A stretch of 64,000 nucleotides of DNA, taken from contig PUDQ02000004.1 of NCBI GenBank assembly GCA_002964805.2, positions 124,001-188,000 on the forward strand, read 5' to 3'. The notes beneath the pieces were generated by a model. It was given only the letters and a program-made list of their open reading frames with translations, was not told where the DNA came from and did not search any database. Origin of the DNA: Trametes villosa. Taxonomy: Eukaryota > Basidiomycota > Agaricomycetes > Polyporales > Polyporaceae. How positions within the stretch are numbered: the first letter of the stretch is position 1; each line of letters opens with the position of its first letter. Made by a program: the position numbers and the translations under genes. Of the stretch, positions 31,592-42,242 are shown in pieces.

Positions 31592-32750
31592 CTGTGAGGC
31601 GTTGTCAATGTTACTCGCTTGCAGAGTAGAAAGGAGAGAAACGTACGTTGTAAGTAACGTTCTGTCCACCAGCATGGAACAACGCCCCAGTAAAGTTGCT
31701 GTTCGCCATCTGCAACGCATAGTCCACCGCCCACAGAGCCGACGCGAACGCGTCGCTTACTCCTGGGAAGCCGCCGCACGACGCCGTGTTCGTCTCAAAC
31801 ATCAGGAAGGGCTTGCCCCACGTCTGCGCAAGCGCCGTCGAGTTGAGGTGCGGCTGAACAAGGCCCAGGCCGGAGTTGTGCGTGAGATATGGGGCGAGGA
31901 CTGTGAGGAGGTCTTCGGGTTCTCGCCCGCTGGGGAAGATGTCGGCGCAGTTGTCGCTCGGGTAGCTGCAATAGAGCTATGAGTTCTCATTCAGAGATCG
32001 GGATAGGGAGAGGGCGCGTACTGCTCGACCGCTAGCGCGGAGAGGTACTCGTCGTACACCTGGACGAAACCCGTGTTCCACACCGGCTCTGCCCCTCCCG
32101 GCTTCGAGCTGGGGTTCAGCGGGTCGGGCCAGTTCCCGCCTTGGATGCTCGGCGCGATCAGCGACTTCTTCCGCGAGATCTTGGTGTCGCTGCCGTATGC
32201 CTGCGTGAGCTGCGAAAATTCGCCAAAGTAGTCCCACGGGCTGTAGCTCGCATTGCGATGGCCGTGGCTGGCACTAACGGTTGTGGTATGCTGTGAGAAG
32301 AAACACTTGTGGTGGGAAGGCGGGTGTGACGCACGCGCCGTATAGGTCGGGTTCGTTGCCAGCTTGGAAGCCGATGAGGTTGTCGCCGAGGATCTCTTCG
32401 CCGTGCTCTGCGATCTGCAGCCGCAGGTTGCTGGTATCGTTGAACGGTATGCCTGAGCGGTAGTGTCAGGATATAAGCGTCTTGGGTAACGGCATGGAGT
32501 GCTCACCTAGGTACCACTTCGCATTCACCAGGCTGGAGACGTTGCCAAGCATATACAGCAGGTCGATCGTGAAGGCTAGGACAGGAGTAGACGTCTAAAA
32601 ATATTAGGATGTAAGTATATGCGGGGAGAATAATAGCAAACTTACAGGATTGGACGCGTCCTCCTTGTTTTTCTCCATAATCCTCCCGTCGGAAATGGAG
32701 TCAACCATGAAGCCAGTCTCTTGGGTGTTCCCGCCCACACGTACGTGTAC
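31588..32750 (-). pseudogene. GH79 gene, central block with both catalytic glutamates
   Basis: In the gene direction the block reads HVRVGGNTQETGFMVDSIS (about 32750-32690), PVLAFTIDLLYMLGNVSSLV, RLQIAEHGEEILGDNLIGFQ followed by AGNEPDLY (acid/base Glu), SYSPWDYFGEFSQLTQAYG, SLIAPSIQGGNWPDPL, VYDEYLSALAVEQY, and FLMFETNTASCGGFPGVSDA (nucleophile Glu) with SNFTGALFHAGGQNVTYN. Exons are separated by short introns. It ends at the acceptor CTCACAG and the first four bases (CCGT) of the microexon hit by the retrotransposon. Confidence 0.88.
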
Positions 32751-32775
32751 CATCAGTATTTCTGCAAATGTCTGA
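32751..32775 (+). repeat. Left terminal inverted repeat of Plavaka-2
   Basis: CATCAGTATTTCTGCAAA then TGTCTGA; matches the complement of 39480-39504 at 22 of 25 positions. Confidence 0.9.
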
Positions 32776-32935
32776 AAACGTCTGACCCAGACGTTTCAGA
32801 CGCTCTCAGACACGGTTCAGACCTGTCAGACAGTCAAGTGCCAAGAAGAGATTTCTTGATAACCAGATGTAGTCGATTTGTGAGGTCAAATGCTCGTCAA
32901 ACGCGCCAGATGCAATCAGATGTTCAGACGTTCAA
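32769..32935. repeat. Subterminal GTCTGA/TCAGAC array, left side of Plavaka-2
   Basis: Within about 70 bp of the left TIR there are at least seven copies of GTCTGA or CAGAC in both orientations, with two more near 32915-32935. The right end (39400-39490) carries GTCTGA, TCTGAG and GTCAGAC copies. They are likely transposase binding sites (inference). Confidence 0.7.
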
Positions 32936-32996
32936 TTCTCAGAGGCACTAGGCGGCATACAGTATGAATTCGGCATATTGGAACAATCTATACAGT

Positions 32997-35930
32997 TCAC
33001 ACGTGCTCGTACTCTACGAACCCTGCCTGCACCGGAGAGCTACTGCGCTCTCGCATGTACATACTAACCGCCTTATCCTTCGAGCGACACGGTTTCGCCT
33101 CAGCAACCGGCGCAACTACGGACGCTGCCGCCCGCTGGAGAAGGCGGTCGAACCGATGTGGCTTCTCGCACAGATCGGACACCGCACCCTCGCGCCATAC
33201 CCCCGTAAGTGCGCCGGCTGTTTTGAGGGAGAACTTGGCCTGTTTGAGGCCACGAGGCTGATCGTTCAGGTACCATTCGAAGGCACGTTGAACCTAAGAC
33301 GTTTACAGTTAGTGAACATCTACAGGAAAGACCGAATCACCTACAGCCGCTGCAGCGAGGGCGAGCGCACCTATAGGGTAGGCGTCGCTGGGCGCATCCT
33401 GAACGGACCCGATGGTGCGCGACAGATGAACCGTCATCACGCGGAGGATATACTTCGACTGCAGGCTTTCGCGAGCATTGTCGGGCTGCAGAAGACGCGT
33501 AGCGGCATTAGCACGGCAATAGTTGACCAGAACGCCGAGCCTACTCACATTGACCGTGTTGGGCTTGCCCCACATCGCCGCACCGCCCTTCTCCAAAGCT
33601 TGCTGAAGCCAGTCATGGAAGCCCTGCTCGCTACGGTCATAGTCCGAGAGCCTGGTGCTGGAATGACGTGCGACCTTCTCGTCGCGCACGACCGCATTGG
33701 CGGCCTTCTGGAAGGCACGGTGCCATTCGTACACCTGCTGCTGACACTGACGGTTTATACTAGTTAGTAGCATGATGAAGAGACCGTCCAGCGCCACGTA
33801 CCCATTTATAGATGTTGTCCGACTTCTCTAATTTGTGGTGGCGCTCGGGGAAGACCGCGTTGATGACCTCTTGTGCGAGCTCCTGGAACGTCATACCCTG
33901 GGTGTCGAGGGACCATGGATCGTCCTGGATGGCGAGGAACTCGACGATGGTAGGGACGACCTTGGTCTTGACGTCCGGCTTAGCCCAATCCGGAAGAGCC
34001 TTCCACGCGATGGATGCGCGTCGCTCGGCCTCGGATAAGCTTTCCTCGTCGCTCTCGAGCTCTGCACTGGGCTTGACCTTCTTCTTTGGCTTCGACCGAA
34101 GCGAGGCCATGCTGGCTGACTTCTTGCGCTTCTTTCCTTCGCTCGTGGCGTCTCCCGACTCTGCGGAGACCTCGACAAAATGAAGGTGTCCCTGAGAAGT
34201 ACGTGAGCGAGTTAGTTGATGGACACACGTTGACTGACCGTGACGCACCTGCTTCTGAGCACCTTGCGCCGCTGAGAGCACAGCGCGGCGTTCGGCGTGG
34301 ACGTCATGCTCGCTCAGACCGCCGATGAACTCATCGTCAGGAAGGTCCTCCACTGGAACAGCCCGCTGCTTCACAAGCAGCTTAGCGGCCGCTAGTACCC
34401 CGAAGCCCGATGAGCTTGGGTTATCCTATGACGAGGAGCGTCACTCACCATTTGACCGGGGCGCGGGAGATACCGAAAAGCCACGCGAGGCCGACGCAAG
34501 AGACGGCGAGGATTGTGAGCCCTCGTGGAGGCGCCGCCGCCAGCTGAGGCTGAACGCGCTGCCCTGCGCAGGCGTTGATGGCGCAGGGCTTGCCGAAGTG
34601 GCCGCCTTGCGATTGGCTTTTTGCGACTGCTTGGCTCCTTGACGACCGGAGGCGGAGGGCTCAAGAGGGAGCGTGGCTAGATGCGTGCGCGAGTCTAGAT
34701 CCTGTCGGATCTCACGCCGCTTCTCCGCCTTCTTTTGAGCAGCAGTGAGTTTCTGAAGGGCCAGTTAGTGACCGGATGGGGGTCAGTGAAGTGATCAGAC
34801 GCACCAGAGACTTGTTCGGCTTGTCACGCCCACTCACTTCCCCACCGTCCGGGCTGGGGTCGCCCTGTACCGCTGCGCGACTTCCCGTACCCTCCTCGCC
34901 ATCACTCAGCTCGATGACAGGCTCGGTGTTGCGTTTGCGAGTGGACACTGTCGCTGGGCGGAGGAGAATGCGCGCGCGATCCGGGGTGGATTGCGTTTGA
35001 CCGCCATCAGACCCTGCACCTGCGTACTCGATGCCCCGCTTCGAAGGAGCATTGCGTTGAGCGAATGGGGACGCATTGAGCTCGCTGTTGTCTGAGCTCT
35101 CGTCGTCTGAAAACCTCGGCGCACTGCATGGCAAGGGCGCGAGGCCGTCCAGGTCGAGAACCTGCCAGTGTGCGAGGCGAAGTAATCAGCCTCAAGGAGC
35201 TCTAACGGGACTGGACATTGCGCAACGCACCGTGCCATCATTCCGGTCTGCATCGTGGGGAGAGTCAGAGTCTCCGGGCGGCGGGGCTGTATCTGCCATA
35301 TCAGGAACGCATATCAGCACACGTGTATCGCACAACGTTGTTCGTCCGCCGAGTCTACGTACTGAACGAATGCGCTTCACGGCCGTCCTCGACAGCCTTC
35401 TGCTGCTGTAGCAGCGCAACAATGTCCTTCTTCTGCGATACCTTGCGCGCATGGGCGTCATCGGCAGCCAGCTTCTTCGCACGTACATCGTCTGTGATCG
35501 CCTTCTTTGCGGCTGCGTCGGCTTGTATGTCTGCGAATGTCCGCTTGCCAAGACCCGCTTCGTTCGCAGGATGTCGACCACGATTTGTTGAGCGGGTACC
35601 GTAAGAGTGTGTGACGGCTACCTCCAAGTCGCCATGCGCGTTTGGCGGTGCCGGCATCGCCTAACGTCGTGGATCAGGTAAGCGATGAACTCTCCCTGCA
35701 CGCACAACCATACCTGAGGAATTATTGCAGATTCTTGCGTGGGGCCGTTGCGCTGTAGGTCCACGTTGGCGATTTCGTGACCGGCCGCGGCGACAGAACT
35801 GCGAGTATTTCGGCTCTGCCTCTCTCCGTGAGCCCGGGGCCATGCGGGGTGGGGCATACACAGGAGCTTGCTCAGCCTTACCTTGGATGCCGGTGTCTTT
35901 TTGCGCTTTGGGCCTGGCATGGTGTCGAGG
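32997..35930 (-). CDS. Accessory protein of Plavaka-2
   Basis: The start is ATG 35930 (MPGPKRKKTPASK, a basic nuclear-signal-like N-terminus) and the stop is at 32999-32997. It is multi-exon. It includes LGKRTFADIQADAAAKKAIT (helical, Ala/Lys-rich, about 35560), Ser/Asp-rich linkers (ELSDGEEG, SSDNSELNAS), and a C-terminal folded part: SIAWKALPDWAKPDVKTKVV, TFQELAQEVINAVFPERHHK, QQVYEWHRAFQKAANAVVRD and GFHDWLQQALEKGGAAMWG. It has the same position, orientation and composition (disordered N-half, helical C-half) as the DUF6532-like gene of Plavaka-1, but I cannot assign the domain with confidence from reading alone. Function unknown; the short 198-bp gap to the transposase start suggests a shared promoter. 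Confidence 0.65.
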
Positions 35931-36128
35931 ACGCAGGTCGATATGGCCGCGGGTTGAGAGGGCAAAGGAAAGTTTGCGTGGGATAAGCGCCCGTAGGCCT
36001 GCCCTCTACGCAACCTCGCGTCGTCTGACTAAGGTTCGTCATCCACCATCCTCGTCGCATTCTTGCGGACTAGCTATTCATTGGCACATCCCTAGACTCT
36101 GTCTCTTCGCGACGTCAACTAGCTCCCA

Positions 36129-39100
36129 ATGCCTCGTGTCTGCCGACTATGCCCAGCACCGCGCACATTCCCAACTGCCCGTGGCTTCTATCAGCACCGA
36201 CGTCGCACCCACCGCCATCCGAAGCCGCCCCGACCACGCTCTACATTTCGACGACATCCGCATCTCACCGGTGGGCTCAGACAATCCCATCAGGCTTTGA
36301 ACACCATGCTGACACTGCGGGTACAGGCCGTCCTTGTGACTCAAACGGCAACTTCCTACCAGCAAACCACCCGCCCGACGCGCTTCCCGACGACATCGAT
36401 TGGTTTCCCTTCGCCGACCGCCCTTCATTTGAATACGCGCTGCTCTCCTTTGAGCAGACCCAGCTATCGAAAGGGGTTATCAACGAGCTGCTATCCATCA
36501 CAGCGGCAAAGCACATCGTCGACGGCCGACCGGACTACGACCCGATCTTCAAGGACACCCATGAAATCGAGGAGACCATTGACGACATCAAGTTCGGCGA
36601 ATCCACTTGGAAAACATTTGCGGTTCGTTACAGAGGTCCGATCGACGCGAACTCCCCGGCGTGGAAACGCCAGGTGTTTTTCGTACACACGCGCAACACG
36701 CTCAGTGTCTCTGAAGGCCTGGCTGCAAGCTCGGATTTCGACGGCAAGTTCGACGTCGCCCCTTACGAGGAGTTCACGGGAGCCGACTGCCGACGAGTCT
36801 GTAACCTCATGTCAGGCGGATGGGCCTACAAAAAGGCGGTACGTAGCAATGATATCTTTTTCTCTTGCTCGCGCCGACGGCCGTACTGGTACCTCAGAGG
36901 CTCTTGTGGAGCTGCTCAACGGCGCGGTTTCTACAGGATTTTTGCTGACCGGTCCTGCAGGATGAAATCAGCGTTGACCCGGCAACACATGGGTCGATGT
37001 TGGTTCCGATTGTCCTCGGCGCGGACAAGACGACAGTATCAGTCGCCACGGGAAACCAAGAGTTCCATCCCCTATACATGTCCCTCGGGAACATCCATAA
37101 CGACATGCGACGGGCTCATCGGGAGTCCGTCGTTCCCGTGGCGTTCCTCGCTATCCCCAAAAGTGTGTCCTTGTGCTGAAGCTTATTGCATCTATCTAAC
37201 AGCTATATTACCCCTGCAGCGGCTCGCGAATGGGAGAATGACGACGAATTCCGCACGTTCAAAAAGCAACTCTATCACGAGTCGCTCGCCATGATCCTGG
37301 AACCGCTCCGCCCCGGCATGACACACCCCCACGTCATGCGCTGCCCCGACGGCCACTACCGACGCTGCATCTTCGAGCTAGGGCCCTTCATCGCCGACTA
37401 CCCAGAGCAAGTTTACCTCTCGGGCGTCGTCTCAGGGTGGTGCCCAAGGTCAGTGGCACTTGCAATGCTCGAGATTGTGTACCTGACCCTAGATGCTCCA
37501 GATGCCTTGCGCTTCCAGAGAATGACTTCCTCGAGGATGCGCCACGCTTCCGGGCTCATACCGCTGCACTTCGAGAAGCATACGAACCTGCAGAGCTGTG
37601 GGATGTTTTTGGAATCAACCCTGACGTCGAGGTGCGATCACTCACCTGTTTGTGTCACTAGTAGCGCCTGCTAACCAGTCCTCAGCCCTTCACAACGCAC
37701 TTCCCTCGAGCTGACATACACGAACTCCTCACGCCGGATTTGCTTCATCAGCTCATCAAGGGGACCTTCAAGGACCACCTTGTAACGTGGGTTCTGGACT
37801 ATATCAAGGCCACTGCAGAGAGCGAGCGCGAAGCTGGTCGAATCATTGACGACATTGACCGACGGTAAGCTGATACTCGTTGCTGGGTACTGTCTGCGCA
37901 TTCACTGACCACCGCACAGCATCGCTGCGGTTCCCGCGTTCCCTGGCTTGCGGCGGTTTCCGCAAGGTCGAAATTTCAAGCAGTGGACAGGGAACGATTC
38001 GAAGGCGCTCATGAAGGTGTGTATGTTCCACTCTGCACGCGCACAACACAGACTGAAACCTTGTAGGTCTTCCTGCCCGCGATAGTAGGCTACGTACCTG
38101 ATCGCATGGTCGCATGCCTCGCTGCTCTACTCGACTTTTGCTACCTTGCGCGCCGCTCCGAGCACGACACGCATAGCCTCGAGGCGATGCAGGAGACGCT
38201 GGCGCGTTTCCACGAGCTGCGCGATGTTTTTGAGGAAGCAGGAATTCGCCCCGATGGGTTCGCACTTCCACGTCAGCACGCTTTGGTTCACTACGTTCGT
38301 AGTATCCAGCTCTTCGGCTCACCGAACGGCTTGTGTTCGTCTATCACCGAGTCAAGACACATCTCCGCCGTGAAGAAGCCGTGGCGCCAGTCGAGTCGTC
38401 ACAACGCCCTCGGGCAGATAATCCGCCGTAACACACGCCTCAGCAAGCTCGCAGCAGCCCGCGTCGAGTTTGGGCGTCGCAACATGTTCTATGGCGACGT
38501 CGTGACACACGCTCTCCTCAGTGTTGGCGCCGACCCTCCCGATGACTCCGAAGCAGCCGACGACGAGCGCTATCGCGAACTCGCCGATGCTATGGCGAGC
38601 GACGACTCTCCAGCTGACGCCCAAGTCTCGCTCAGTGCCCGCGCCGGTAGGTTATCCTCGGTCTGCCTTCATTGCATCCGCTGACATTGCGACATACATA
38701 GCCTACTCCACCAAACTTCAAGATCTTGCGCAGATCCTCGAGCGTCCGGAGCTCGTCTGGCACATACAACGCTTCCAGTACCGACAGCTGCACCCCGAGC
38801 ATGACGTGGACAACATCGATGCTGCCGATCTGCCCTACATCTGGCCTGGCGGCGCCGTTTCCGTCTACTACAACGCCACCAGCACCTTCTATGCGCCGAG
38901 CGAACATGCGGGTCCTCACGGTATGCACCGTGAGATGATTCGTTGTAACCCGAGCTGGTATGGGGTTCACCCGCGGTACGATACCGTCCTTGTTAGTACG
39001 GACGCGGACGGCGTTGGCATGGACGGTATGACAGCCGCCCGAGTCCTTTCCTTTTTCGCTTTCACGGAGGACGATGTCCGGCATGAATGTGCACTTGTAG

Positions 39101-39357
39101 AGTGGTTTGTTCTTGACGACGAGGCCCCAGACGACGTTACGGGTATGTGGGTTGTACGTCCCGAGCTTGACGGGGACGGTGCACGTGTTACCGATGTGAT
39201 CTCCATCGGGTCAATTGTGCGTGCATGCCACCTTATAGGTGTTTACGGTACTACTCGCTTGCCTCCGGACTTTCGCTTCGAGGACTCTCTTGATGCTTTC
39301 AATAGGTACTATATCAACTGGTATGCGGACTATCATGCACACGAGACTATACTATAA
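36129..39357 (+). CDS. Plavaka-type transposase 2
   Basis: The ATG at 36129 starts a C2H2-type finger (CRLCPAPRTFPTARGFYQHR then RRTH). After a poorly resolved join, the main frame carries DALPDDIDWFPFADRPSFEY, FDVAPYEEFTGADCRRVCNL, DPATHGSMLVPIVLGADKTT, YMSLGNIHNDMRRAHRESVV and FIADYPEQVYLSGVVSGWCP. Then come CSRCLALPENDFLED, LLTPDLLHQLIKGTFKDHLV, IAAVPAFPGLRRFPQGRNFK then QWTGNDSKALMK, LPAIVGYVPDRMVACLAALL, LPRQHALVHYVRSIQLFG, NGLCSSITESRHISAVKKPW and, near the end, TGMWVVRPELDG and DSLDAFNRYYINWYADYH. The stop is at 39355-39357. Six or more short introns separate the exons. No inactivating change was seen except the unresolved first join. It mobilises the element. Confidence 0.87.
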
Positions 39358-39479
39358 TTTCAATGCCACCTTGTCAATGGGCCTTGTGGGTAGTAATAGG
39401 GTCTGAATGTCTGAACGGCTCTGGCGCGTCTGGTACCTCTGGACTATCTGAGTATGTGAGCGTCAGACTAGTCAGACGC

Positions 39480-39504
39480 TCAGACCTTTGCAAAAGTACT
39501 GATG
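39480..39504 (-). repeat. Right terminal inverted repeat of Plavaka-2
   Basis: Ends TTTGCAAAAGTACTGATG. Its complement begins CATCAGTACTTTTGCAAA. Confidence 0.9.
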
Positions 39505-40040
39505 ACGGCGCCTGCCCTCTCCACCACCAGAGCCATAAGGTTAAGGAAAGGAACAAATAGTTGTGTTCTGTGGCTCTGCGTGAGTGCGCCGAGCTTGTCT
39601 AGTGTTGCGAAGCACATACGAATTTTTTCCGACTATTGACGGAGGAAAGTCACCATAATCAGCATCCAATTCCTAGTCGAAGGCCGAACGAACTCACTAA
39701 GCTGGGTAGCAACCGACATCTCGATCGAAAATCCAAAGAATGTTCCCGCTTGAGGGATCGACAACCCATCGACCTTCGCAGCGACATTCGGAACACTAAT
39801 AGTGAACGCAGTGTTGGGCGCCGGGCTGGGTATCGGAGGTGGAGGTAGATAGACGTCGTTGTATGCGGCGAGCCCGGTGTATCTTGCGGGCCCATGCGTA
39901 GTCACGTAGGAGGTTGTCGGTGTCGGGGCGTCTGTACCTACTGGTACCACACTAGCGGTACCGTGTACGCCGTAGACAGTCACATCGGCCCTCGATGAAG
40001 AGAAAATCGTCAGAAGAGAAATAAGGAGTGGAAGGCGCAT
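39505..40040 (-). pseudogene. GH79 gene, 5' block (signal peptide and N-terminal domain)
   Basis: Exon 1 (40040-39698) starts MRLPLLISLLTIFSSSRADV, a secretion signal, and continues through LAAYNDVYLPPPPIP and LSIPQAGTFFGFSIEMSVAT, a conserved GH79 N-terminal block. The donor is GTGAGT. Exon 2 begins near 39598 (acceptor CACTAG) and reads LGALTQSHRTQLFVPFLNLM, then ALVVERAG, up to the Plavaka-2 insertion. The frame continues across the element into the 31588-32750 block. Confidence 0.88.
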
Positions 40041-42242
40041 CGTGGGCACCGCGAATGCGTGAGTCAGAGTACAAGGATCGCCGAAGGCACAAAACCGAGC
40101 GTTATATGTTCGTGCCTGGGGCTGTGCGGGCGAGCCTTCAGTATTGCAAACCGGGGCCGACTGGTCAGGACACCGCAGTCCATAGAGATCAGCGTGCAGA
40201 CGATTGAGACCGGGATCACGGCATGCAAATCATGCGCGCTGCTTGTCAAGGTCCCCCTGGTCTAACGAGAGCACCCTGCTCAGCAGACGGCTTCAAACGA
40301 CCGCGTTTTCTTGACCTGTGGACTAGTTAGTTGTCAGGAGTGGTATGTTGTTACGCTGGTCTACAGCGGCTCACCTTATGGAAGAAAAGACCAAGCCCAT
40401 AGTGTCTGTCAAACTGAGCGCTGAGCTTGACAGTTGGGAGTGGGCGGCGATTTTCGGATAACGTGGCTGGCCGGGTTTGAGATCTTCATAGCTTTCCGCG
40501 CGCATACTCTCGACGCCTCGATGAGGAGCGGCGCTCATGGATGCAGTACATTCCTCCAAAAGCACTTGCCAATCAACTTAGTTATGCGCCACGTTTACTC
40601 CCGCATAGCTGTACCTCCTGTATAGCGTCGTGAATTCAAGACTTCGAAGTAAGTAGTAGCCCTAGCAGAGACATACCTGAACACTTTATGCAGAACACAT
40701 GATGGATCTGCGTCGGTCTTAGAGAGAATTTTACGGCTTTCTGACCAGCAAGCCGACGGAGACGATGGAGGTCAGGAACACAGTGGAAGCAGCGCTAGCC
40801 GCCCAAGATCCCATCAACCCCGGCGGTATAGTTAGGCGCTCGAGCCTCGTTTGGGCGCCAGCGAGGAATTCAAGTTGGACTACTTAAACGACCACTCAGG
40901 CTTGCGAGGAGTGCTGCCACGATCTCCAGATAATTCAAGGGCTGCTCTGCGATACGCCTGACCTATGTGTGCTGTATCATGCAGCGTGACTATATGTCCG
41001 GGTTATGAGGTATGTTAACGCGGAAGTGGAAACTGCCAGGGTCCGAGGGCTCGACTGCTACAGGTCCCAAACTCACCAGTTTTACAGGGAAGCATCGCTC
41101 GTACTGACGCATGCAGAACATACGATTCATCGCATAGGTAATGCGCCAAGATATTGACACTCCGGTAAATCTCCGGAGAGGCCATTGCGAGCTGTACCCT
41201 CTCCTGCTGGGGTAACGCCGGCATTGCGCACTTGAGCCAAAGGAATGGATACACCGCAGTTCGCGGGGAGCAGAGGATCCCTACAAATCCCTTCAATAGC
41301 CATACCCTGGGCACTGACAAGGAATGTAGGCCTCGACAGCTCTTAACGCTACATTGAGCCGACCGCGTGCGGTCTCTGGATGGCAAGTGCGCCGCTTCGT
41401 ACTGGTCAAGACCATTCACGCATGGTCGACAAGGTTTCATGCAGACTTGAACACCAATCCTTGCAGGTGAGCTCGCATGACACATGGCAAAGGCTATACT
41501 TGTCATCTTACCGCCCTCGGGCTCTCGCATCGGGCCCCGGCCAAACCTCGACGCTCCGTGGCTCCTCCGGGCCGCGCCAGGGACATCCGTGCGCACCGAC
41601 AGGGGCACGGCAAATCCTGAATACCATCGGGTACTCTACATGCGAGCCGAGGCCTGCATGCAGCCGCACTGCGCCGCCGCCCGTCACAGTTCCCACAGCC
41701 GTGCGCGCGGCCAGGGCACACTGGGAGACTTCGCCTCACATGGCTATTGCGTGCGCGCTCTATTGGCTCCCTAAGAAGCCGGTCGCCGCCCACGGGGAAG
41801 CCCTAACGTGTATACTGCAGAAGTCACCCTTGTCTCGGGGGCGCGGATCCTGCCGTGCGAGGCCGCGCCTGCACCCGCGCCCGCGTCCGATTTCCGCGCC
41901 CCCCCTCATAACCGTGCCCTCCCAACTGTCGACGTATGCATAGTCTGTGGCGCGTACTGCCCCGGTGTATAAGTGGCACATAACGGCAGGGCGTGGCGGA
42001 GTTGTGCCCGGGTCGTCCGAGGAGGTACGCTTCTCGTTCGGGGTTCGAATTCCAGCTGCAACAGCCTTTCTCCCCCGCACGGAAGTTCGTGAGGTGGCAA
42101 TGAGAAGCACCATGCGCCGGGGCCTGTGCTCCCCTGGTCCCTCGCAGTTCCTCTATATGTAAGCAGGCTATAAACATGACCTCAGGCCCGCGCCCTCCTG
42201 CCCCAGCCCAGGACACGTCCCCGCCCTCCAATCACCGCCACG
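40041..42242. other. Intergenic stretch, no supported gene
   Basis: It holds the promoter of the GH79 gene (right of 40040) and that of the membrane-protein gene (left of 42243, with the AT-rich CTCTATATGTAAGCAGGC and TATAAAC near 42152-42177). Open frames between are short and domain-free. Confidence 0.4.

Larger units (their letters stand above)
32751..39504. mobile_element. Plavaka-type DNA transposon 2, inserted in a GH79 exon
   Basis: Termini CATCAGTA...TACTGATG, with 25-bp imperfect TIRs (22 of 25 matching). The element is 6,754 bp, flanked by AC direct repeats (32749-32750, 39505-39506). Deleting the element and one AC restores the reading frame of a conserved GH79 motif, which fixes the borders. 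Inside are a minus-strand accessory gene and a plus-strand transposase in head-to-head order. Subterminal regions are full of GTCTGA/TCAGAC. The transposase differs strongly from that of Plavaka-1. Confidence 0.92.
13686..40040 (-). pseudogene. GH79 beta-glucuronidase-like gene, split by two transposon insertions
   Basis: A secreted glycoside hydrolase family 79 gene runs on the minus strand from ATG 40040 to the stop at 13686. It survives in three blocks: 39505-40040, 31588-32750 and 13686-14659. Removing the two elements together with one copy of each target duplication restores continuous reading across both breaks (VHVRVGGNTQET at one, YN-PF-T at the other). The order is signal peptide, GH79 (beta/alpha)8 core with the acid/base glutamate in GNEPD and the nucleophile glutamate in FETNTASCGG, a C-terminal domain, and a Ser/Asn/Gly-rich tail ending in a hydrophobic segment that resembles a GPI-anchor signal. 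Fungal GH79 enzymes release glucuronic acid or its 4-O-methyl form, for example from arabinogalactan-proteins; the substrate here is not determinable. With about 24 kb of insert the allele is almost certainly non-functional. Confidence 0.9.

Noticed and set aside
42005..42060. tRNA-like GGTTCGAATTCC resembling a T-loop/B box
   Set aside because: The flanking bases do not form a T stem, and no A box or acceptor stem fits upstream; taken as chance.
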